From: Alphaproteobacteria bacterium | GTDB lineage: Bacteria; Pseudomonadota; Alphaproteobacteria; Rhodospirillales; Magnetospirillaceae | NCBI GenBank assembly: GCA_021325215.1 | Contig: JAJPHO010000189.1 | Location: forward strand, 20,569 to 84,568 | Length of the DNA: 64,000 nt | Reading direction: 5' to 3' | In this document: piece after piece, positions 24,318 through 34,158 of the stretch | Numbering within the stretch: the stretch's first letter is position 1 | Layout: each line of letters starts with the position of its first letter | Made by a program: the position numbers and the translations under genes | Notes under the pieces: model-generated | Told to the model about the DNA's origin: nothing | What the model saw: only the letters and a program-made list of their open reading frames with translations | The model's database searches: none

Positions 24318-25150
24318 TGGAAACCCGGGACAGTTTCGTCTCGTTCGGCGGACGGGTGAGCTTCCATGTTCACCCGTCTTCCGAGACGGGCACGCCGATG
24401 CGCTTCGGCCTTTATCTGCCGCCCCAGGCGGAGAAGGAAAAGGTCCCCGCGCTCTACTACCTGGCCGGTCTGACCTGCACCGAGGAAACCTTTCTGATCA
24501 AGGCGGGGGCGGTGCGGCTGGCGGCCAAGCTGGGCCTGGCGCTGGTGGCGCCGGACACCAGCCCGCGCGGGCTCGATCTGCCGGGCATCCGCGACAATTG
24601 GGATTTCGGCGAGGCAGCGGGCTTCTATCTCGACGCCACGGCGGAACCCTGGAAGCCGAATTTCCGAATGTATTCCTATGTCACCAAGGAATTGCCGGCG
24701 CTGATCGAAGCGAATTTTCCGGTCGCCGGCGACCGGCGCGGCATCTTCGGCCATTCGATGGGCGGGCACGGCGCCTTGACCATCGCGCTGAAGCAGCCCG
24801 GCCGCTGGCAATCGCTGTCGGCCTTCGCGCCGATCTCCAATCCGGTGGCGGTGCCGTGGGGCGAGAAGGCCTTTTTGAACTATCTCGGTTCAGATCGGGG
24901 GGGCTGGGCGGATCACGATGCCAGCCTGCTGATGCGCAAGAAGGCCTGGCCCGGCCCGATTCTCGTCGATCAGGGCGACGCCGACAAATTCCTCGAACAG
25001 CAGCTGCATCCGGAAGCGCTGGAACGTGCCGCGGCGGAATCGGGCCAGAAGCTTACCTTGCGCCGCCATCGCGGTTACGATCATTCCTATTGGTTCATCC
25101 AGAGCATGATCGAGGACCACATGACCTGGCATGCCGAGAGGCTGTGCTAG
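24317..25150 (+). CDS. fghA: S-formylglutathione hydrolase
   Basis: A 277-residue esterase-D type alpha/beta hydrolase that releases formate and glutathione from S-formylglutathione. The nucleophile is in GHSMGGHGAL. The oxyanion region LAGLTCTEETFLIKAGA and LVAPDTSPRG are characteristic of the family, as are the acid in VDQGDADKFLEQQL and His in RGYDHSYWFI. The start was set at ATG 24317, which overlaps the stop of the dehydrogenase gene. It completes the formaldehyde-to-formate operon. Confidence 0.94.
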   Translation: METRDSFVSFGGRVSFHVHPSSETGTPMRFGLYLPPQAEKEKVPALYYLAGLTCTEETFLIKAGAVRLAAKLGLALVAPDTSPRGLDLPGIRDNWDFGEAAGFYLDATAEPWKPNFRMYSYVTKELPALIEANFPVAGDRRGIFGHSMGGHGALTIALKQPGRWQSLSAFAPISNPVAVPWGEKAFLNYLGSDRGGWADHDASLLMRKKAWPGPILVDQGDADKFLEQQLHPEALERAAAESGQKLTLRRHRGYDHSYWFIQSMIEDHMTWHAERLC

Positions 25151-25884
25151 TCGATCTTTTCGGTGAGCCGGCTGAAGGTCCCGTCGGCGCGCATCGCGTC
25201 GAGCGCGTTCTGCCAGGCCCGCACCGTCTCGGGAGGGGTGCCCAGGGAAAAGGCGATGTAGGTCTTCGTGGTCTTGAATTCGTATTTCCTGACGATGGCA
25301 TGGGCGGAAACTTTCCATCGTTCCAGGACGGCGGGACTGACGAAGCCGTCGTCGCTGGCAAACGCCTCATTGCGTCCCGCCAGCAGTTTTTCGATCATTT
25401 GACCCGGCCGCTCGACCCGGTCCAGATTGGCGAAGCCCAGCCGGGTCAATTCCTGGTCCACGGCGAACTCGCGGGTGACGCCGATGGAGCGGAGCCGGCG
25501 CGCATCGTCCGTCGAATTGATCTCGACGCCGTCGCCGGCGCGCCCATAGAAGCTCATATGCAATGTCTGGAGAGGCCCGACCCATTGGAACAGCGGCGCG
25601 CGCTCCTCGGTCCACATGGTGGCGAACAGGGCGACGTTCGGTTCGTGCAGACCGGCACGGTAGGCGCGTGCCCAGGGCACCAGACGTATCTCGTCCTGGG
25701 TGCCGACGCGGCGCTCGATCTCCCGCACCACGTCGACCGCCCAGCCGGCCGGCGCGCCATCGCGGTTCAGCGTGACGGGCGGGGAATCGTCGGTGAAGAT
25801 CTGCAGCGGCTCGGCGCGGCAAGGGGCCCCAGCGGCAATTAGCGTCAGGACCAGGCACAGCGAGAGGCGGCGGGTCAGGGTCAT
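25147..25884 (-). CDS. Periplasmic solute-binding protein (SBP family 3)
   Basis: A 245-residue secreted protein, started at ATG 25884 where the signal peptide begins (MTLTRRLSLCLVLTLIAAGA). It has the small amino-acid-binding fold: LQIFTDDSPPVTLNRDGAPA, GWAVDVVREIERRVG, LFATMWTEERAPLFQWVGPL, EKLLAGRNEAFASDDG and AWQNALDAMRADGTFSRL. There is no neighbouring permease. It may be a stand-alone sensor- or chaperone-type binding protein. It converges with fghA, overlapping by 4 bp. Confidence 0.82.
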   Translation of the reverse strand: MTLTRRLSLCLVLTLIAAGAPCRAEPLQIFTDDSPPVTLNRDGAPAGWAVDVVREIERRVGTQDEIRLVPWARAYRAGLHEPNVALFATMWTEERAPLFQWVGPLQTLHMSFYGRAGDGVEINSTDDARRLRSIGVTREFAVDQELTRLGFANLDRVERPGQMIEKLLAGRNEAFASDDGFVSPAVLERWKVSAHAIVRKYEFKTTKTYIAFSLGTPPETVRAWQNALDAMRADGTFSRLTEKID

Positions 25885-26015
25885 GAAGCGATCATATCCC
25901 GAGAGGAGTGTTACAATAAGATGATATTGCGGCCCGCCGGCTTGTTTCGCGCCGGACCGCCGATTATTGCTGGCCCGCCATAGCGCTTTCCTCAATGTGC
26001 CGGTGTGATCCTGAA

Positions 26016-27131
26016 ATGCGGCTCGTTCTCGGTCTCGTGATGCTGTTGTCCGCCGCCGGCCCGGTGCTGGCGGCGGAAGGAAGCGAAACCCTCGAGCGGG
26101 TGGTCATGGTTCAGCGCCATGGCGTGCGCTCGCCGACCAAGCCGCCCTCGGCCTATGCCCGTTATTCGTCCGAAGCCTGGCCGGACTGGCCGGTAGAGCC
26201 GGGCAATCTGACCCCGCACGGTGCCGAGAATATCCGGCTGATGGCGGCGCGCCTCAGGGCCAATTATGCCGGTCTCGGCCTGGTGCCGGCACAGGGCTGT
26301 CCGGCCGGAATCTCGGTCTGGGCCGATGGTGCCGACGAGCGGACCCGCGACAGCGGTCAGGCCTTTCTCGATGGTGCTTTCCCTGGGTGTGGCCTGATCG
26401 CGGCGCATGGGCCCGAGGGGCAGCGCGATCCGGTGTTCGACGGCGCGGAACTGGCCTGCAAGCCCGATCCGGACGCCTCGCGCCGGGCTCTGGTCGCGGC
26501 GGCGCAGGGCTTGGAAAGCCGCGGCGCCGAGATCGAGCAGGCGAAACAGGTGCTGAACGGCATTCTGAGGCCGCCCGCCGGCGAGGAGGTCCAGGATCTC
26601 AAGACCGCCGCGTCGCTGGCCGAGACTCTGCTGCTGGAATATGGCCAGGGCATGGAGCCGGCCAAGGTCGGTTGGGGCCGGGCTTCGGCCGCCGATATCG
26701 CCAAGGTGATGCCGCTGCATAATCTGTCGGCGATGGTGAACCGCCACACGGCCTATATCGCGTCCCACAATGGCGCGGTGCTGGCGCGAACCGTGCTTGC
26801 GGCCTTGCAGGGGCAGGGCGGCGAGACCTTGAAGCTGATCGCCGGGCATGACACCAACCTGTCCAACCTGGCCGGCATCCTCGATCTGTCGTGGAGCCTG
26901 CCGGGCCAGCCCGACGACACGCCGCCCGGCGGCGCCCTGGCCATCGAGCTGTGGCGCGACGGACAGGGACACCGGACGGTCAGGCTGGCCTTCTTCTATC
27001 AGAGGCTGGAAGACATGCGCGCCGGGGCGGACAAGCCGCTGGGCCGGGTGGATATCCAGGCTCCGGTCCCGCTGGACGTTTTCATCCAGCGGGTGGAGAA
27101 GGCGCTGCCCGCCGAGTGCCGCAAAGGTTAG
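26016..27131 (+). CDS. Secreted histidine acid phosphatase (phytase/glucose-1-phosphatase type)
   Basis: A 371-residue phosphatase of the branch-2 histidine acid phosphatase family. The signal peptide (MRLVLGLVMLLSAAGPVLA) is followed by the catalytic RHGVRSPTK motif (VVMVQRHGVRSPTKPP). The proton-donor motif HD is present near residue 273 (LIAGHDTNLSNLAGIL). It would release phosphate from sugar or inositol phosphates in the periplasm. ATG 26016 was preferred over 25995 because it places the signal peptide at the start. Confidence 0.9.
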   Translation: MRLVLGLVMLLSAAGPVLAAEGSETLERVVMVQRHGVRSPTKPPSAYARYSSEAWPDWPVEPGNLTPHGAENIRLMAARLRANYAGLGLVPAQGCPAGISVWADGADERTRDSGQAFLDGAFPGCGLIAAHGPEGQRDPVFDGAELACKPDPDASRRALVAAAQGLESRGAEIEQAKQVLNGILRPPAGEEVQDLKTAASLAETLLLEYGQGMEPAKVGWGRASAADIAKVMPLHNLSAMVNRHTAYIASHNGAVLARTVLAALQGQGGETLKLIAGHDTNLSNLAGILDLSWSLPGQPDDTPPGGALAIELWRDGQGHRTVRLAFFYQRLEDMRAGADKPLGRVDIQAPVPLDVFIQRVEKALPAECRKG

Positions 27132-27598
27132 CCGTCGAGGAACGCCGCCAGCCGGTCGAGCAGGCCTTCGCTGCCCTCTTTGCGGCCGGCGGCGCCCGGG
27201 TCGTCGAAGCCGTTGATGAAGGTGGTGTGCTCGGTGAAGATCATCTTCGTGCCGCTGCCATCGGCGAACAGTTCGACCGTGTTCAGCGAGACCGAGATAT
27301 GCCAGTCGCTGATATACATGTTGTAGGTGAAGACGATCCGCTGATCCGGCACGATTTCCTCGAAGCGGGCCTGGAAATTCGATTGTTTGCCGTCGGGCCA
27401 CTGGCCGATGGTGACCTCGCTGCCGCCCTTGCGGAAATCCAGGCTGCGCTCCATTTCCTTCCAACCGGGCGGGCCGACGAACCAGCGGGCCCGGGCATTC
27501 ATGTCGGAAAAGGCGGCGAAGACGCGCGCGGGCTTGGCGTTGAAATGGCGTTCGAGGGTGAAGCTTCCGTGCGTGGCGGGAGCGGTGGGCGAGGTCAT
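27128..27598 (-). CDS. SRPBCC/AHSA1-family protein
   Basis: A 156-residue single-domain protein with AHSA1-like signatures: TLERHFNAKPARVFAAFSDM, ARWFVGPPGWKEMERSLDFR, GGSEVTIGQWPDG, ERIVFTYNMYI-like strand and a C-terminal helix EGLLDRLAAFLDG. It overlaps the ArsR gene by 4 bp. ArsR-SRPBCC pairs are common; the SRPBCC member binds hydrophobic ligands, but the role is unknown. Confidence 0.87.
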   Translation of the reverse strand: MTSPTAPATHGSFTLERHFNAKPARVFAAFSDMNARARWFVGPPGWKEMERSLDFRKGGSEVTIGQWPDGKQSNFQARFEEIVPDQRIVFTYNMYISDWHISVSLNTVELFADGSGTKMIFTEHTTFINGFDDPGAAGRKEGSEGLLDRLAAFLDG

Positions 27599-27948
27599 TC
27601 CTGGCTTCCTTTTTCGTCATCGGGTTGGGTTTCGGCGAGATAGGCATCCAGCCGGTCGAAATGATGCTGCCAATTGGCCCGCCGGGCGCCGATCCATTCT
27701 TCCGCCGGGGCCAGGGCCTGGAGTTGGAGCTGGCACATGCGGACCCGGCCCGATTTTTCCGAGCGGACCAGGCCGCTCGCTTCGAGGATCTGCAGATGCT
27801 GCATCACCGCGGGCAGGGTCAGGCCGGTGGGCTGGGCGAGTTCGGAGACCGAGGCCGGACCGATCGACAATCGTTCGACGAATTGCCGCCGGGTGGGATC
27901 GGCCAGGGCCTGGAACAGCAGGGTCACGAGGGCTTGATGGTTAAGCAT
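27595..27948 (-). CDS. ArsR-family winged-helix regulator
   Basis: A 117-residue regulator: FQALADPTRRQFVERLSIGP, SVSELAQPTGLTLPAVMQHL, QILEASGLVRSEKSGRVRMC. The metal-binding ELCVC site of metal-sensing ArsR proteins is absent, so it belongs to the group that accompanies SRPBCC genes. It probably represses its own operon. ATG 27948 is close to an inverted repeat (CTAACTATCGCGATCTCGATAG, with TAGTTA arms) that could be its operator. Confidence 0.9.
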   Translation of the reverse strand: MLNHQALVTLLFQALADPTRRQFVERLSIGPASVSELAQPTGLTLPAVMQHLQILEASGLVRSEKSGRVRMCQLQLQALAPAEEWIGARRANWQHHFDRLDAYLAETQPDDEKGSQE

Positions 27949-28077
27949 GTGCCTAACTATCGCGATCTCGATAGTTAAGTCAATGCCTAACCATTATCCG
28001 CCTTGATTTGGCCCGACTCGTGCCCGATGTTCAGGATGAGGCGAGGGCATCGATCAACCAACCGCGGAGCGACCGAA

Positions 28078-29658
28078 ATGGCCAGCAGTTCCACCGTCGA
28101 GTTGAAGGGCAGCCATCGCGCTCCCCCCACTCAGGCGGCCTATCTCTCCGATCTTGCCGATGACGAGATCGTGACCGCCAGCGTCTATCTCAACCGCAAG
28201 GAAGATCCTGCTTCCCTGAGCAGCCTCGACCAGCTCGACCAGCGCCGCGCCGCGCTGCACGAGCATCGCCGCACCCAATATGCCGGCGAGGTGAAACTGG
28301 TCCTCGATTTCGCCCGCGACAACGGCCTGGAAGCGGTGTCGGTCGAGCCGGAAAAGCGCCTGATCCGCCTGTCCGGGCCGGCCCGCAAGATCGAAGCCGC
28401 CTTTCATACCAGGCTGGCCCATTACGAGCATGTCGACGGCCATCAGTTCCGCGCCCGCGCCGGCACTTTGTCGCTGCCCGCCGATGTGGCCGGTGTGGTC
28501 GAATCGGTGCTCGGCCTCGATACCCGGGCGGTGGCGCGGCATCATCTGGTGCGCGCCAATGCGGCCCAGGCGGCAGCGGCGGGCTATGAACCCAATCAGG
28601 TCGGCGCGTTCTACGGCTTTCCCACCGACGTCACCGGCAAGGGCGAGTGCATTGCGCTGGTCGAGCTGGGCGGCGGTTTCAACGCCTCCGACAATATGGC
28701 GGCGTTCGGCGCCATGAAGCTGCCGACGCCGACGGTCGTGGCGGTGCCGGTCGATGGCGGGACGAACGCGCCGAGCCCGGGCAACGACGCCGATACCGAG
28801 GTGGCGCTCGACATCCAGGTGGCGGGCGGCGTGGCGCCGGGAGCGAAGATCGCCGTCTATTTCTCCCCCAATACCGATGCCGGTTTCACCGATGCCATCA
28901 GTTCGGCTACCCACGATACGGCCAATAATCCTTCGGTGATCTCGATCAGCTGGGGCGGCCCGGAAAACCAATGGACCGCCCAGGCCGTCCAGAGCATGAA
29001 CAGCGCGCTGCAGGACGCCGCCTCGGTCGGTATTTCGGTGTTCGTCGCTTCCGGCGATTCGCTGGCCACCGACGGCGTGGGCGACGGCGTGGCGCATGTC
29101 GATTTCCCGGCTTCCAGCGTCTGGGCGATCGGTTGCGGCGGCACCCAGATCACCGTCGCCAACGGCGCGATCACGGCGGAAACCGTGTGGAACGACGGCA
29201 ATAGCGGCACCGGCGGCGGCATCAGCGATCTGTTCGCTGTGCCGTCCTTCCAGTCCGGCGTCACTTTGCCGCCCAGCGTGAATGGCGGGCGGAAGGGGCG
29301 CGGCGTGCCCGATATCGCCGGTAATGCGGCGCCGGGCAGCGGCTATCGGGTGGTGTCGGACGGCCAGACCGGCGTGGTCGGCGGCACCAGCGCGGTGGCG
29401 CCGCTGTGGGCCGGATTGACGGCTTTGCTGAACCAGAAGACCGGCAAGCCGGTCGGTTTCTTCCTGGCCAGGCTTTATGCCGCCAAATCGGGCACGCGGG
29501 AAATCACCACCGGCAACAACCGCCCGGCCGGCTCGACCATCGGCTACGATTCCGGTCCGGGCTGGAACGCCTGCACGGGGCTGGGCGTTCCAGTCGGATC
29601 GGCGTTGGAGACGCTGCTTACTTCGCCTGCAGCTCACTCTTCAGCGCATCGGCGCTGA
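28078..29658 (+). CDS. Sedolisin-type serine-carboxyl peptidase (S53, pro-kumamolisin)
   Basis: A 526-residue protease with an N-terminal pro-kumamolisin activation domain (residues about 20-165, with LDFARDNGLEAVSVEPEKR and LSGPARKIEAAFHTRLAHYE) and a subtilisin-like S53 catalytic domain. The catalytic Glu and Asp lie in DTEVALDIQVAGG, the oxyanion Asp near SGDSLATDGVGD, and the catalytic Ser in GGTSAVAPLWAGL. A calcium-binding end (YDSGPGWNACTGLG) is present. No N-terminal signal peptide is visible, unusual for an acid-acting secreted enzyme; other export or an upstream start may apply. The 3' end overlaps the M3 peptidase gene by 41 bp. Confidence 0.92.
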   Translation: MASSSTVELKGSHRAPPTQAAYLSDLADDEIVTASVYLNRKEDPASLSSLDQLDQRRAALHEHRRTQYAGEVKLVLDFARDNGLEAVSVEPEKRLIRLSGPARKIEAAFHTRLAHYEHVDGHQFRARAGTLSLPADVAGVVESVLGLDTRAVARHHLVRANAAQAAAAGYEPNQVGAFYGFPTDVTGKGECIALVELGGGFNASDNMAAFGAMKLPTPTVVAVPVDGGTNAPSPGNDADTEVALDIQVAGGVAPGAKIAVYFSPNTDAGFTDAISSATHDTANNPSVISISWGGPENQWTAQAVQSMNSALQDAASVGISVFVASGDSLATDGVGDGVAHVDFPASSVWAIGCGGTQITVANGAITAETVWNDGNSGTGGGISDLFAVPSFQSGVTLPPSVNGGRKGRGVPDIAGNAAPGSGYRVVSDGQTGVVGGTSAVAPLWAGLTALLNQKTGKPVGFFLARLYAAKSGTREITTGNNRPAGSTIGYDSGPGWNACTGLGVPVGSALETLLTSPAAHSSAHRR

Positions 29659-31624
29659 AGTCGCGGCCCAGGAAGTCCTTGATCAGATCGCCGGCATCGG
29701 ACACCGCGCCCGGATCGAGCACCCGGGTGCGGTAAGCCATCGCGGTCTTGGGATCGCGGATGCCGGTGCTCTTGAAGCGGGTGAACAGGTCCAGCGCGAT
29801 CGCCTTCGACCACACATAGGTGTAATAGATCGACGAATAGCCGTTCAGATGGCCAAAGCTGGCATAGGGATGGGTTCCCTCGACATAGGGCGTCAGGGAA
29901 TAGCGGTTGAATTCGCTCTTCCACAATTGGGTCAGGTCGAAATCGGCCGGCCGGTCGTGATAGGCCAGCGAGATGGCGGAAAAGGCGATCTGCCGCTTCC
30001 AGCTTCCGGCCTCGCCGAAATGGCGCCCGGCATTCATCTTGGCGACCAGAGCTTCGGGGATCGGCTGGCCTTCGGCATTGGTCGCGAAGCGGCGCAGCGT
30101 GTCGTAATCCCAGGTCCATTCCTCCAGCATCTGTGAGGGCGCCTCGACGAAGTCCCACTGCACCTTGGGCATCGACTGGGCGGCGTAATCCTGATGGCCG
30201 GAATAGAGGAAATGGATCAGATGGCCGAATTCATGCAGGAAGGTGGTGACGTCGCTGTGTTCCATCGGCCCTTCGGCGGGGAAATTGCAGATCAGCAGCC
30301 CGATCGGCAGCTGGCGCCCGGACATGCCGGTGCGCACCATGCTGGTCTCGGCATGGGTGAACTTGCCCTTGCGCGGCGACATGTCGAGATAGAACTGGCC
30401 GATCAGGCGGCCATGGTCATACAGCTCCCAGGCGGTGACCGACGGGTCCCACACGGCGGTCTTCCACGGGCGGATATCGGCGCCGAACAGGTCGTGCAAA
30501 AGCTGGAAGATGCCGGCGCGGGCCTTCTCATAGGTGAAGTACTGGCGCAACACGCTGCCATCGACGTCGAACTTCTCCTTCTGGATGATGTTCGACAGAT
30601 ATGAGCTGTCCCAGGCGTTCACGCTGGTGGCGGCCGGATCGATCTTCTTTTCCTCGGCCAGCAGCAAAGCCTGGTCGCGCTCGGCGGCCGGGTTGGCGGC
30701 CTGGTTGACCTCGTCGAGGAACTGCTTCAGATGCGCGGCGTTGCCGATCATCTTGTCGGCGGTGATCAGTTCGGCGAAATTCGGATAACCCAGCACCTGC
30801 GCCAGTTCATAGCGCTTGGCCAGCATCTTCTTCAGCACGTCTTCGTTATCCGGCCAGGCGCGGTTCTGGAAGGCCATGTACATCGCCTTGCGCACGTCGG
30901 CCCGCTTGGCGAATTTCAGCAGCGGCAGGGCGTCGGGATAATTGGTGCTGATGTGAAGCTTGCCATCGGCGCCGGGCTTGTGCGCGTCGATGTAATCCTG
31001 CGGCAACCCTTCCAGCGCGTCGGCTGAGTCGAGCACGATCTCGCTGGGCTTCTCGGCGATGGTGCGCTCGAAGGCCAGGCCGGTGTCGGTGATGTCCTTC
31101 TGCAGGGCCTCGACCTTCTGGCGGGTCGCCTCGTCCTTGTCGACGCCGGACAGGCGGAACTGCAGCAAGGTGCGGTCCACGGCGTGTTCGGCGGGCGGCG
31201 GCAGCGAGTCCTTCGGGATCGCCGCCAGCCGGTCATAGATGGGTCGCGACAGGCTGATCTTGGTCGACAGGTCCGAGACCTTGCTGATGCAGTCCTGCGC
31301 CGCGTCGCGCACTTCCTTGACCGGGCTGACGGCGGCGATGGTGCTCATCTCGCCGACGGTGGAATCCAGCAGATTGGACAGATCGTCGAAGGGCACGAAA
31401 TCCCCCTTCAGCGAGGCCTTGCCGGTGCGCTTCTCGATGGCGGCGCGGCTTTTGCCGGCCAGCGACAAGGCCGCCTTGCAGCGCTTGTCGATGACCTGGG
31501 ACTTGGCGCTGACGACGACATTGCTCGCCAGGAACTGGTCGATCGCGGTCTTCGGCTCGACGGACGCCTGAGACGATCCCGCCGCCAGCAGAGCGGCGGC
31601 GGCCAATCCGGTACGAAGCTTCAT
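29618..31624 (-). CDS. Secreted M3-family zinc oligopeptidase
   Basis: A 668-residue peptidase of the thimet oligopeptidase/Dcp family, with signal peptide MKLRTGLAAAALLAAGSSQA. The zinc site is FLHEFGHLIHFL, with the third ligand Glu in the downstream helix (EAPSQMLEEWTWD). The helical N-terminal half (residues about 30-420) forms the narrow substrate channel typical of the family. The start ATG 31624 follows GGGGGGAAAC, a better site than ATG 31636. It would degrade short peptides in the periplasm. Confidence 0.93.
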   Translation of the reverse strand: MKLRTGLAAAALLAAGSSQASVEPKTAIDQFLASNVVVSAKSQVIDKRCKAALSLAGKSRAAIEKRTGKASLKGDFVPFDDLSNLLDSTVGEMSTIAAVSPVKEVRDAAQDCISKVSDLSTKISLSRPIYDRLAAIPKDSLPPPAEHAVDRTLLQFRLSGVDKDEATRQKVEALQKDITDTGLAFERTIAEKPSEIVLDSADALEGLPQDYIDAHKPGADGKLHISTNYPDALPLLKFAKRADVRKAMYMAFQNRAWPDNEDVLKKMLAKRYELAQVLGYPNFAELITADKMIGNAAHLKQFLDEVNQAANPAAERDQALLLAEEKKIDPAATSVNAWDSSYLSNIIQKEKFDVDGSVLRQYFTYEKARAGIFQLLHDLFGADIRPWKTAVWDPSVTAWELYDHGRLIGQFYLDMSPRKGKFTHAETSMVRTGMSGRQLPIGLLICNFPAEGPMEHSDVTTFLHEFGHLIHFLYSGHQDYAAQSMPKVQWDFVEAPSQMLEEWTWDYDTLRRFATNAEGQPIPEALVAKMNAGRHFGEAGSWKRQIAFSAISLAYHDRPADFDLTQLWKSEFNRYSLTPYVEGTHPYASFGHLNGYSSIYYTYVWSKAIALDLFTRFKSTGIRDPKTAMAYRTRVLDPGAVSDAGDLIKDFLGRDFSADALKSELQAK

Positions 31625-31654
31625 GTTTCCCCCCATGAAAGAATGGGGGGAAGT

Positions 31655-33463
31655 TTAAGAGGCTTCCCGCGCGCTTGGCAAGGCGGGCTCGTCTCCGCCG
31701 ACCAGCCCGAGGACCTGGGTCTCGAACAGCTGTCGGTAATGGCCGTCGGGCTTGGCGAGCAGGCTTTTATGATCGCCTTCTTCGACGATGCGGCCTTGGT
31801 CGAACAGCAGGATGCGGTCGACGCTCTGCACCGTCGACAGGCGGTGCGCGATGATGATGGTGGTGCGGCCGCGCGTCACCTCCTCGACCGCCTGCTGCAG
31901 CAGGTGCTCCGACACGCTGTCGAGGCTGGAGGTTGCCTCGTCGAGGATCAGCACGCGGGCGTCCGACAGCACCGCGCGGGCCAGGGCGACGCGCTGGCGC
32001 TCTCCGCCCGACAGCTTGATGCCGCGCTCGCCGACCAGCGTGTCGTAACCCTGCGGCAGCGCGGCGATGAAGTCGTGGGCGTTGGCGCGCTTGGCGGCGG
32101 CGACGATTTCTGCATGAGTGGCGCCCGGCTTGGCATAGGCGATGTTCTCGGCGAGCGAGCGGTGGAACAGGATCGGGTCCTGCGGCACCACGGTCACCGC
32201 TTCGCGCAGGGATCGCTGGGTGACGCCGGCGATGTCCTGGCCGTCGATCAGGATGCTGCCGGAATCGACGTCGTAAAGGCGCTGGATCAGCTTGACGAAG
32301 CTGCTCTTGCCGCTGCCCGACGGTCCGACCAGACCGATCCGCTCGCCCGCCGCGATGTCGAGGGTCAGGCCGGTATAAAGCGGCCGCTCCTTGCCGGGAT
32401 AGCGGAAGCCGACGCTCTGGAATTCGATATGGCCGGCGCTGGCGATCAGGCCTTTGGCGCCCTCGTGATCCTCGACGCCGAGCGGAATGGTCGAGATGTT
32501 GGCCAATTCCTCGATATCGCTGACCGAGCGCAGCAGGTTGCGGAAATGGTTCGAGGCTTCGCGCAGATAGCCGTTCAGCAAGGTGAAGGTGGTCAGCACA
32601 TAGGCGATGTCGCCGGCCGAAGCGCGGTTCTCGCTCCACAGCCAGACGCCGACGGCCAGGATGGCGCCCTGCATCGACAGCGAGACGACGTTCTGCGCGA
32701 AGGCGGTCAGCACATGGGCATTCCAGTTGCGCGACAGCAGGCCCCGCCATTTGCCGGTGATCTCGCCCAGCCGGCGTTCCTCGCGCTCTTCGGCGGCGAA
32801 GGATTTGACCACCGCATTGCAGGTGATGGCGTCGGCCAGAGCGCCGCTCATCTTGGAATCATAGCGGTTGGAGCGCCGGGTGATCGGGGTGATGTAGATC
32901 AGGGTCATGCCGACCGCCAGCATCAGATAGAGCGCGACACCTGCCGCCACCACGGCACCCATCGCCCGCCAATGCCAGGTCATCAATCCGACCGCCGAGA
33001 CCAGCATCACCAGCACCGGCAGGAAGCCCAGCACCAGGGTATCGGCCAGCACATCGTAGCCCCACACGCCGCGCGTGATGTTGCGCACCGTCGAGCCGGC
33101 GAAGGTCGAGGCGTGCCAATCGGTCGAGAAGCGCTGCACGCGCCGGAAACCTTCGTCGACCATGTCGCGCATGACGCTGATCGACGAGCGGATCAACGTC
33201 AGGAAATTGAGATAGCGGAACACCGCCAGGACGGCGCCGGCCGCCACCACCCACAGCACCGCATGCACCGCGCCGGGCTTGTCGCCGGCGCCGATGCTGT
33301 CGATAAGCCGCCCGAACAGGAGCGGGGTGACGGCTTCGGTGCCGGTCGCGATCATCATCAACCCCGCCATGGCAGCGATGCGCACGGGCTGGCGGCGCCA
33401 ATGGGTCCAGCAAAAGGTGAATACCAGCCGGAACAGGCCGGCCTTCGAGCGTTCTGTCGTCAT
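31655..33463 (-). CDS. ABC exporter, fused membrane and ATPase domains (MsbA/ATM1 type)
   Basis: A 602-residue half-transporter. The N-terminal six-helix exporter domain (residues about 25-310) includes VTPLLFGRLIDSIG and DALYLMLAVGMTL-like segments. The C-terminal ATPase has Walker A GPSGSGKSS, Q-loop VVPQDPILFHRSLAENI, signature LSGGERQRVALARAV, Walker B VLILDEATSSLD and H-loop AHRLSTV. It probably works as a homodimer. Substrate (lipid, drug, metal-thiol) cannot be told. ATG 33463 was preferred to 33499 from alignment length. It lies 30 bp from the M3 peptidase gene. Confidence 0.9.
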   Translation of the reverse strand: MTTERSKAGLFRLVFTFCWTHWRRQPVRIAAMAGLMMIATGTEAVTPLLFGRLIDSIGAGDKPGAVHAVLWVVAAGAVLAVFRYLNFLTLIRSSISVMRDMVDEGFRRVQRFSTDWHASTFAGSTVRNITRGVWGYDVLADTLVLGFLPVLVMLVSAVGLMTWHWRAMGAVVAAGVALYLMLAVGMTLIYITPITRRSNRYDSKMSGALADAITCNAVVKSFAAEEREERRLGEITGKWRGLLSRNWNAHVLTAFAQNVVSLSMQGAILAVGVWLWSENRASAGDIAYVLTTFTLLNGYLREASNHFRNLLRSVSDIEELANISTIPLGVEDHEGAKGLIASAGHIEFQSVGFRYPGKERPLYTGLTLDIAAGERIGLVGPSGSGKSSFVKLIQRLYDVDSGSILIDGQDIAGVTQRSLREAVTVVPQDPILFHRSLAENIAYAKPGATHAEIVAAAKRANAHDFIAALPQGYDTLVGERGIKLSGGERQRVALARAVLSDARVLILDEATSSLDSVSEHLLQQAVEEVTRGRTTIIIAHRLSTVQSVDRILLFDQGRIVEEGDHKSLLAKPDGHYRQLFETQVLGLVGGDEPALPSAREAS

Positions 33464-33581
33464 GCCCGCTGATATAGGCCCAAGGCCTTTAAAAACCAAT
33501 TGCGGTGATTAATTCTACGGTAGTAGTGTGAAATGTGATTATTCAGCTTGAATTTTGTGTAAAATATGAGGGGTCATCACC

Positions 33582-34097
33582 ATGCGCCTGAAAGCTTTGC
33601 CGCTTCTCGCCATCCTCGCCGCCGCGCCGTTGCTGGCGTTCGCCGACGTTCCTTCGCCGAAGATCGGCCAGGTCGAGCTGGCTCAGCCCTTGCCGCTGCC
33701 CTATGACGTCAACGCCAATGCCCAGGCCGATGTCGACGCCGCTCTGGCGCGCGCCAAGGCGACCGGCAAGCGGGTCATCATCGATCTGGGCGGCAATTGG
33801 TGCGGCGATTGCCGGGTGTTCGCCGGCATCCTCGACGTTCCCGCGGTGAAGAAATTCGTCGACGCGCATTTCGAGGTGGTGCAGGTCAATGTCGGCCGCT
33901 ACGACACCAACCTCGATATTCCGGCCCGCTTCGGCTTAGAAAAGCCTCACGCGGCACCGACCACGCTGATCGTCTCGCCGCAGGGCAAGCTGTTGAATGC
34001 CGATGACCTGGTGGCGCTGAAGGATGCCCGCTCGATGACGCCGCAGGCGGTCGCCGACTGGCTGGCCCATTGGGCGGCGCCAGCCGGTAAGGCTTGA
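33582..34097 (+). CDS. Periplasmic thioredoxin-like protein
   Basis: A 171-residue protein with signal peptide MRLKALPLLAILAAAPLLAF and a thioredoxin fold. The active site is WCGDC in IIDLGGNWCGDCRVFAGIL, followed by VVQVNVGRYDTNLDIPARFG and the cis-Pro region HAAPTTLIVSPQGKLL. The CGDC pair is an unusual version of CxxC found in thioredoxin-7-type proteins. A disulfide reductase or chaperone role in the periplasm is likely. It is a single-gene unit. Confidence 0.87.
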   Translation: MRLKALPLLAILAAAPLLAFADVPSPKIGQVELAQPLPLPYDVNANAQADVDAALARAKATGKRVIIDLGGNWCGDCRVFAGILDVPAVKKFVDAHFEVVQVNVGRYDTNLDIPARFGLEKPHAAPTTLIVSPQGKLLNADDLVALKDARSMTPQAVADWLAHWAAPAGKA

Positions 34098-34158
34098 GAT
34101 CTGGCGGGTTGTTTGGTCCGACCGGCTCATTGAACCGCGGAGGCGCAGAGACGGCGTA